DNA from: Hominisplanchenecus faecis
GTDB lineage: Bacteria; Bacillota; Clostridia; Lachnospirales; Lachnospiraceae
DNA length: 64,000 bases
Direction of reading: 5' to 3'
Assembly (NCBI RefSeq): GCF_020687205.1
Contig: NZ_JAJEQE010000003.1
Location: forward strand, 59,385-123,384
How positions within the stretch are numbered: position 1 is the first letter of the stretch; each line of letters starts with the position of its first letter. The notes beneath the pieces were generated by a model. The model saw only the letters and a list, made by a program, of their open reading frames with translations. It did no database searches and was not told where the DNA came from. The translations under genes were made by a program, and so were the position numbers. This document shows positions 58,575 through 64,000 of this stretch, one piece after another.

Positions 58575-61500
58575 ATGCGGCCGTTAAAACTTGTGATGCA
58601 GGCGTTTGGTTCCTATGGAAACCGAACCGAGATTGATTTTGAAAAACCGGATCAGAATTTATTCCTGATCACCGGAAATACCGGCTCCGGAAAAACAACG
58701 ATTTTTGATGCGATTGTGTTTGCTCTCTACGGAGAAGCCAGCTCCAATGCAAATAAGAAAAACGGTGCGGAACTTCAGAGTCAGTTTGTGGAGATCGGGA
58801 CGGAGCCGTTTGTCTCCCTGACTTTTTCTGAGAAAAACGGAACTGAGATCGATCTTTATACCGTGAAACGCATTCCGCGTCATGTACGTCCGCTGAAACG
58901 CGGCAGCGGCGAAAAAATGGTCAGTGAGGAAGTTTCACTTACCATGCCGGACGGCAGCGAATATCCGGCAAAAGAGACGGATGCGAAACTGATGGAGATT
59001 GTCGGACTGACAAAAGAGCAGTTTATGCAGGTTGCGATGATCGCTCAGGGAGAATTCATGGAACTTCTGCGTGCAAAATCAGATGATAAAAAAATGATCT
59101 TCCGCAAGCTGTTTCACACCGGTCTGTACGAGGAGATCAAAAATGAATTTGCCGTACGCAAAAAAGAAAAACAGGCAGAGATCGATCAGATCCGCATGCG
59201 GTGTATTGCCGAGATCAGCCGCACAGAACTTCCAGAAGGTCTGGAACAGACGGCATTTTTAAAAGAAAAGAAAAAAGAACTGGAAAAATCAAAAGATTTT
59301 TCGGTAACGGTCATGGAGCAGTTTCTGGAAAAGCTGGAACTTCTGTGTATGGAACTTTCAAAGCAGACAAAAGAAGCAAAAAAGATCACACAGGAGCGAA
59401 GCCGGGAGCGTGACCGTGCAAGGGATGCTGCTGCGAAAGCTTCTCAGCTTCTGAAATTTTTTGTACAGCTGGAAGATGCAGAAAAAACCTTGCAGAGCTT
59501 AAAAGAGCAGGAAGAAGCGATCACAAAACAGCAGGAACTGGCGGTTCGGGTCGAAGACGCCTGGGAGGTACAGGCAGTTTATCAGCGGCTTTTGGACTGC
59601 AAGAAAATGCTGGAAAAATTGAGATCAGATCTTCAGGAACAGACAGAACAGCTTCCGAACCTTATGGAAGATACAAAACTCTGTATACAGAATACAAAAG
59701 ATGCAAAACATCAGCAGGAAGAAGAAGTTGCGGCTTTTACCAAAGTGGAAGAAAAAGTGAAAAAAGCCATGGAAGTCTTTACAAAAATGGAAGCTGCCGG
59801 GCAGGATGTGATTCAAAAAGAAAAAGCGGTCCAAAACGCAGAAGAAAAAGAGCGAGCACTCAAAGCAAAAAAAGAGCAACTTGAAAAACAGCAGGAAGCG
59901 TGGCGGGAACGCTCACAGCAGCTTGCACAGTCGGAGAAAAATCTTGCTTTATGGCAGGCAAAACAGAAAGATTTCGGCTTGCTGGAAACGGAATTTTCCA
60001 GAGCAGAACAAACGGAGAAAGAATACAAAACACAAAAGCAGACGACAGAAAAAAGACGTCTTGCCTATCGGGCGGCCAGCCTGGAATTTGAAGAAAAAAA
60101 TGCCGTTTACGAGCAGAAACGAAAGATCTTTTTAAATGCTCAGGCAGGTTTTCTGGCACAGGAGTTAAAGGAGGGGTGCCCGTGTCCGGTCTGCGGTTCC
60201 ACGGAGCATCCTTCTCCGTGTAAGCTTGAAAAAGAACACCAGAATCTGACAAAAGAGATGATTAAGGAGCTGGCCCTTCAGGCAGAACAGCTGCGGGGAA
60301 AACAGGAACAGGCGGCAGCGGCGGCAGAAGCCGCAGGGAGCCTTCTGGAAGAAAAACAGAAAAATGCCGGGGAAAGTTTTGAACATCTCCGCAGCAGGGC
60401 AAAAGAAGTTCTGGATTTAGAAGAAATACGTGCAGACTTTCTGGAGCAGATGAAAGGTGAATTTTTACACCAGAGTAAAAAAATGGAAGCAGAAGGCAGA
60501 CAGTTTCAAAAAGAAGTGAACGAGTATCAGATGCTTCTTTCTGCCCTTACAAAAGCAGAAAAGCAGAAAGAGCAATTTCAGGAGCAGCTTGAGCAGTCCG
60601 CAAAAGAAACAGCAGATGCCAAAACCGCTCTGGAGCGAAGCCGTGTGATGCTGGAGAGCCTGGAAGGATCAAAAGATTACCAGAATCAGCAGGAAGCACA
60701 GGCGGCGTATGCAAAAGCAGATACCGCCAAAAAGGAAAAAGATGTACTTGTCATGCGGGCAGAGGAGAGACTGCAAAAAGCACAGGAACAGGAAAACCGG
60801 GCACAGACCTTAATTGCAAAGTATAAAAAAGAAATCCCTCAGCAGATGGAAGAGCAAAAGATCCGACAGCAGGCTTACCGGGAAATTCTGGAAGAAAAAC
60901 ATTTTCCGGAAACGGCCTGGATGGAACTGACCGGAACTTACACCAAAACGCAGGTACAGAAATGGAAACAGGATGCACAGAACCACGGCAGACAGAAAGC
61001 GGCAGCCGAAAGCCTGATAAATTCTGCCAGGGCAGCGATCGGCGAACAGCCAAAACCAGTCCTGGAAGAACTGGAAAAAACCAGTGAAGCAGCAGAAGCG
61101 GCGTGGAAAGAAAGTCAGCGTGTTCTGGAACAATGGCAGGAAATCTGGCGGATCGATCAGAAAGTCTGCCAGGCATTAAAACCGCAGATGGAAGAACGCA
61201 GTGAAGTGATGCATCAGTATGAGAAAATAAACGGACTGTATCAGCTTCTGTCCGGAAACAGGAAAAACTCCAGAATGGATATCGAAACATATGTACAAAG
61301 GCATTATCTGGAGCAGATCCTGGAAGCGGCAAACCAGAGATTTCAGGACATGTCCGCAGGACAGTTTGAACTGCGGATGTGCGATATTGACAAAGCCGGA
61401 ACAGGCAAAAACAGAGGTCTGGATCTGATGGTTTATTCTGCTGTGACCGGAAAAGTCCGTGAAGTGCGAACGCTCTCCGGTGGCGAGTCCTTTATGGCGG

Positions 61501-61766
61501 CACTTTCCCTGGCACTTGGCATGGCAGATCAGATCCAGGAAAGTTCCGCAGCGATCAACCTTGATATGATGTTCATCGACGAAGGCTTTGGATCACTGGA
61601 TGAACATTCCAGAGATCAGGCAGTAAAAGTCCTCCAGAACATGGCAGAAGGAGAGAAACTGATCGGTATTATTTCGCATGTGACGGAACTGAAGCAGGAG
61701 ATCGAAGATCAGCTGATCGTGACCAAAGACGATCAGGGAAGCCATACCCGCTGGCAGATCAGTTAA
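58575..61766 (+). CDS. sbcC: Exonuclease subunit SbcC
   Basis: A 1063-residue Rad50-like ATPase. Walker A is ITGNTGSGKTTIFDAI (residues about 33-48), followed by two long coiled coils split by the zinc hook CPCPVCGSTEHPSPC near residue 535. The C-terminal lobe has signature VRTLSGGESFMAALSLAL and Walker B DMMFIDEGFGSLDEHSRD. It forms the ATP-driven clamp of the SbcCD nuclease. Length and domain order are normal. The repeat R4 lies just after its stop and may end the transcript. Confidence 0.92.
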   Translation: MRPLKLVMQAFGSYGNRTEIDFEKPDQNLFLITGNTGSGKTTIFDAIVFALYGEASSNANKKNGAELQSQFVEIGTEPFVSLTFSEKNGTEIDLYTVKRIPRHVRPLKRGSGEKMVSEEVSLTMPDGSEYPAKETDAKLMEIVGLTKEQFMQVAMIAQGEFMELLRAKSDDKKMIFRKLFHTGLYEEIKNEFAVRKKEKQAEIDQIRMRCIAEISRTELPEGLEQTAFLKEKKKELEKSKDFSVTVMEQFLEKLELLCMELSKQTKEAKKITQERSRERDRARDAAAKASQLLKFFVQLEDAEKTLQSLKEQEEAITKQQELAVRVEDAWEVQAVYQRLLDCKKMLEKLRSDLQEQTEQLPNLMEDTKLCIQNTKDAKHQQEEEVAAFTKVEEKVKKAMEVFTKMEAAGQDVIQKEKAVQNAEEKERALKAKKEQLEKQQEAWRERSQQLAQSEKNLALWQAKQKDFGLLETEFSRAEQTEKEYKTQKQTTEKRRLAYRAASLEFEEKNAVYEQKRKIFLNAQAGFLAQELKEGCPCPVCGSTEHPSPCKLEKEHQNLTKEMIKELALQAEQLRGKQEQAAAAAEAAGSLLEEKQKNAGESFEHLRSRAKEVLDLEEIRADFLEQMKGEFLHQSKKMEAEGRQFQKEVNEYQMLLSALTKAEKQKEQFQEQLEQSAKETADAKTALERSRVMLESLEGSKDYQNQQEAQAAYAKADTAKKEKDVLVMRAEERLQKAQEQENRAQTLIAKYKKEIPQQMEEQKIRQQAYREILEEKHFPETAWMELTGTYTKTQVQKWKQDAQNHGRQKAAAESLINSARAAIGEQPKPVLEELEKTSEAAEAAWKESQRVLEQWQEIWRIDQKVCQALKPQMEERSEVMHQYEKINGLYQLLSGNRKNSRMDIETYVQRHYLEQILEAANQRFQDMSAGQFELRMCDIDKAGTGKNRGLDLMVYSAVTGKVREVRTLSGGESFMAALSLALGMADQIQESSAAINLDMMFIDEGFGSLDEHSRDQAVKVLQNMAEGEKLIGIISHVTELKQEIEDQLIVTKDDQGSHTRWQIS

Positions 61767-61770
61767 ATCG

Positions 61771-61832
61771 GATGCAGGTATCAAAAGATATCAGAGGTAC
61801 TCTCGTATGGCGTCTTTTGACCCAAACATCAT
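61771..61832 (+). repeat. Hairpin repeat R4 (end pair of the ATGATG/CATCAT family)
   Basis: GATGCAGGTATCAAAAGATA on the left and GCGTCTTTTGACCCAAACAT, CAT on the right are inverted copies of each other. The right end resembles the right end of R1 and R3 (CTTTTGACACCCACATCAT). Only the ends are present, with about 20 bases between. It could serve as terminator for sbcDC. Confidence 0.55.
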
Positions 61833-61864
61833 GATATGAGTATGGAGAAAGGAGGGGACAGGAC

Positions 61865-62620
61865 ATACAAAACAAAAAGAAAAAGACAGAAGCGATCGTT
61901 GTTGACAAACGTCCGACAATGGCTGAATGGCCGGTTCGAATCTGGGCGATGGAAGAAATACCGGAAATTTTTGATCTGGAAGCAAGAAAGTCCATGAAAG
62001 GAACTTTTAACCAGTATCACATGGTATATTCGCCAATTCGCCGCACGGCACCGGATTCTTTTGAATATATGTTCGGGTACGGCGAAGGGGAAATTTTTTA
62101 TCTCAAAAATGAAAAAAATAAAGTTCGCAGGACCGTTCTGAAATGTAGTCAGATAGAGGAGATTTACACACAGAGAGAATTGCTCAATGCAAACATTATC
62201 GTGAAATATAAAGCAGATTTACAGGACAGGGAACTGGCAACACTGGAATTTCCTTACATTCCATCGGTATATTATCTTTATGATCCGTTTCTGAACCGGA
62301 TGCTTGGTCTGGATCAGGAATTTGTGCCTGCACTTGCAGAGCAGGAACATCCACGTCCGGAAAAACTGTACAAAGAAAGCCCGGTTATGTACAATTATGT
62401 GCTGGCAGCTTACCGACTGGGAGACTGTATCGGAGATTATAAATATACCTCAGAACAGCACCGCCACAAGTGGATGCCGTGGAAAAAGGTACTGGAAGAG
62501 TGGCTGGAAGTTTCGATGAGCAGAGGAACTTTTACACTGCACAGCCTGGAATATCTGACCGAGTGCGGTTATCTGGAACTGAGGAATAAAAATGCAGCGG
62601 TACAGCTCAAGAAACAGTGA
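61865..62620 (+). CDS. Conserved hypothetical protein, probable AUA start
   Basis: The frame codes for a soluble protein with MAEWPVRIWAMEEIPEIFDL at ATG 61919, but no ribosome site precedes that ATG. A strong AAAGGAGGGG (61848-61857) instead points to ATA 61865, which adds 18 codons (QNKKKKTEAIVVDKRPT) and gives 251 residues. An AUA start is rare. The protein has aromatic-rich segments (GEGEIFYLKNEKNKVRRTVL, YIPSVYYLYDPFLNRMLGL, GYLELRNKN). I recall similar proteins of unknown function in Lachnospiraceae. It lies between sbcC and larE. Confidence 0.65.
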   Translation: MQNKKKKTEAIVVDKRPTMAEWPVRIWAMEEIPEIFDLEARKSMKGTFNQYHMVYSPIRRTAPDSFEYMFGYGEGEIFYLKNEKNKVRRTVLKCSQIEEIYTQRELLNANIIVKYKADLQDRELATLEFPYIPSVYYLYDPFLNRMLGLDQEFVPALAEQEHPRPEKLYKESPVMYNYVLAAYRLGDCIGDYKYTSEQHRHKWMPWKKVLEEWLEVSMSRGTFTLHSLEYLTECGYLELRNKNAAVQLKKQ

Positions 62621-62696
62621 AAAGAATTGTACAGGAACCTCACGGTTTCAGGCTTTTGCTCTTGGCATTATAATTAATTATAAGGAAAAAACAAAT

Positions 62697-63503
62697 ATGA
62701 ATAAAAAATTAGAAGCATTACAGGAATATTTAAAAGAACTCGGAAGCGTGGCAATCGCATTTTCGAGCGGTGTGGATTCCACCTTTCTTCTGAAAGTGGC
62801 ACACGATGTGCTGGGAGATCAGGTAATCGCAGTGACGGCACAGTCCTGCTCTTTTCCGAAACGTGAGCTGGAAGAAGCGAAAGCATTCTGCAAAAAAGAA
62901 GGCATCAAACATATTATCTGCGAGTCAGAAGAATTACAGATCGAAGGATTTTCCCATAATCCGAAGAACCGCTGTTATCTTTGCAAACATGAACTGTTTG
63001 AAAAAATCGGAAATATTGCAAAGGAAAACAATATCAAATATGTTGCAGAAGGTTCCAATATGGATGACAACGGCGATTATCGCCCGGGACTGCAGGCAGT
63101 GGCAGAACTTCATGTAAAAAGTCCGCTTCGCCACGTAGAGCTGACAAAACAGGAGATCCGTGATCTTTCAAAAGAAATGGGACTTCCGACCTGGGACAAA
63201 CAATCCTTTGCTTGTCTTTCCTCACGTTTCGTTTACGGAGAAGAGATCACAGAGAGCAAACTTTCCATGGTAGACCAGGCAGAACAGCTGCTTCTGGACA
63301 TGGGGTTCCATCAGCTGCGTGTCCGCATCCACGGACAGATGGCAAGGATCGAAGTGATGCCGTCCGAATTTTTGAAACTGATGGAAGATGCAAACAGAGA
63401 AAAGATTGTTTCTGAATTCAAGAAAATCGGTTTCAGCTATGTGACCCTGGATCTTCAGGGATACCGCATGGGAAGCATGAACGAAACGATCAAAACAGAT
63501 TAA
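62697..63503 (+). CDS. larE: ATP-dependent sacrificial sulfur transferase LarE
   Basis: A 268-residue PP-loop enzyme from ATG 62697 after AAGGAAA. The PP-loop is AIAFSSGVDSTFLLKVAHDV, followed by QSCSFPKRELEEAKAFCKKE, NRCYLCKHELFEKIG, VAEGSNMDDNGDYRPGLQA and SFACLSSRFVYGEEI, the last with the cysteine that donates sulfur in the Lactobacillus enzyme. LarE makes the thiolated nickel-pincer nucleotide cofactor of lactate racemase and relatives. LarB, LarC and LarA are not in this window, so partners must lie elsewhere. Start at 62697 leaves about 75 bases after the preceding gene. Confidence 0.88.
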   Translation: MNKKLEALQEYLKELGSVAIAFSSGVDSTFLLKVAHDVLGDQVIAVTAQSCSFPKRELEEAKAFCKKEGIKHIICESEELQIEGFSHNPKNRCYLCKHELFEKIGNIAKENNIKYVAEGSNMDDNGDYRPGLQAVAELHVKSPLRHVELTKQEIRDLSKEMGLPTWDKQSFACLSSRFVYGEEITESKLSMVDQAEQLLLDMGFHQLRVRIHGQMARIEVMPSEFLKLMEDANREKIVSEFKKIGFSYVTLDLQGYRMGSMNETIKTD

Positions 63504-63586
63504 AATTTATCGTTGATTTCCTGGCAGGTGTAAAGAACTGAAATGCCGCACATTTTAAAATAGTGTTTGCAAAAGAATAGTAGTGC

Positions 63587-63657
63587 ATGTGCAAATGAAC
63601 GAATTCCCCGAAGGGCACGTAAAAGTGCCTTCTTGGGAATTCGTTCATTTTGCACAT
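63587..63657. repeat. Long imperfect inverted repeat after larE
   Basis: A left arm of 32 bases (63587-63618, containing AATGAACGAATTCCCC) pairs with the right arm (63625-63657) through nearly its whole length, with a six-base loop GTAAAA. One bulge and a short mismatch occur. The stem is far longer than a normal terminator and no T tract follows. It may be a mobile-element end pair, a protein-binding cruciform or an RNA-processing site. Confidence 0.7.
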
Positions 63658-63811
63658 TGCTGTACATTTTTGAACAGCCGTAGTTTTTAAAAACACTTCA
63701 TATCATATTTTACACGCTGGCAGGAAACAGCCTTCCACACCGCCAGTGTACGCAAACAGGTTTTAGAACCAAAGCCTTCCGCATCAACTTTCTTGTGTAC
63801 AAAACAAAAAA

Positions 63812-63862
63812 GACAGAGGCACAGTGACGGAAATTTACTACCGTTACAGTGTCTCTGTTTTT
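63812..63862. terminator. Strong bidirectional terminator-like hairpin
   Basis: GACAGAG-CAC-GT-ACGG and its counterpart CCGT-AC-GTG-CTCTGT pair with symmetric single mismatches around AAATTTACTA, flanked by A-rich sequence on the left and TTTTTT on the right. It could end transcripts from either side. Confidence 0.75.
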
Positions 63863-64000
63863 TCGTGTTTTGTAATTTGGCCTGAAAGGACTGTTCCGCT
63901 TAGGAGACTCCGGGCAGACCAGAAGCTTTTGGCAATGTGCAGACGAACTGCATTGTAAAACATGGTGCGTAAAATAATACAGCCATGATGAATTCGAAAA
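63863..64000. other. Window edge, nothing identified
   Basis: No coding frame with a ribosome site and no recognisable RNA or promoter was seen in the last 138 bases. Confidence 0.4.

Noticed and set aside
1..64000. rRNA or tRNA genes and phage genes
   Set aside because: No cloverleaf-type sequence with a CCA-like end, no rRNA segments and no integrase, capsid or terminase-like frames were recognised.

Overview
The window reads as chromosomal DNA of a gut-type anaerobic Firmicute, most likely a member of the Lachnospiraceae (Clostridia). Support comes from strong AGGAGG ribosome sites, TTGACA/TATAAT promoters, tight same-strand operons, a cooS-type protein, DnaQ-RecD2, SbcCD, a BspA-like surface protein, LarE and a carboxyspermidine-type polyamine operon. 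No rRNA or tRNA gene and no CRISPR array was seen. The call is from gene content only.

Layout. 1-7.1 kb is an AT-rich accessory segment: HxlR/flavin-reductase pair, a Fic remnant, a winged-helix protein, three very small genes, an XRE protein, an AI-2E-type permease and a TetR gene with duplicated palindromic operators. 7.1-12.9 kb holds a membrane protein, a DUF362 ferredoxin-like protein, AlkA, an HD hydrolase and an S26-peptidase-like/ABC exporter fusion. 12.9-22.3 kb is an alpha-glucan/maltose locus: glucan phosphorylase, AraC, LacI, a IIA-IIC-IIB PTS permease, an EEP-family hydrolase and MalQ. 22.9-25.0 kb is a two-gene Septu-type defence system (PtuA ATPase, PtuB HNH nuclease), placed against the stump of a GntP-type permease and a PfkB sugar kinase.

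26.5-31.9 kb is a five-gene peptide/nickel-family ABC importer, followed by a 1201-residue LRR surface protein. 35.6-38.0 kb is a small mobile-element graveyard with an AbrB/PIN toxin-antitoxin pair and a CIRCE-controlled Hsp20. 38.2-43.0 kb is the most unusual metabolic locus: a CO-dehydrogenase-like protein lacking one expected C-cluster cysteine, followed by a complete nitrate/sulfonate-type ABC importer. 43.0-43.7 kb holds a type I toxin-antitoxin module with a holin-like 33-residue peptide, an antisense RNA and a second orphan copy of the antisense RNA gene. 43.7-49.9 kb has a DnaQ-RecD2 fusion and a REC-GGDEF-EAL protein.

49.9-50.35 kb is an apparently noncoding, highly structured transcription unit. 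50.5-57.3 kb is a six-gene polyamine operon (arginine to agmatine to putrescine to spermidine-type products). 57.4-61.8 kb is sbcDC; a conserved hypothetical protein with a probable AUA start and LarE follow.

Across the window a family of modular multi-hairpin repeats with ATGATG...CATCAT ends occurs at about 6.95, 19.7, 50.4 and 61.8 kb, with modules in different order in different copies. Main candidates for new biology are the CODH-like/ABC locus, the structured RNA near 50.1 kb, the shuffled repeats and the tandem antitoxin RNAs.
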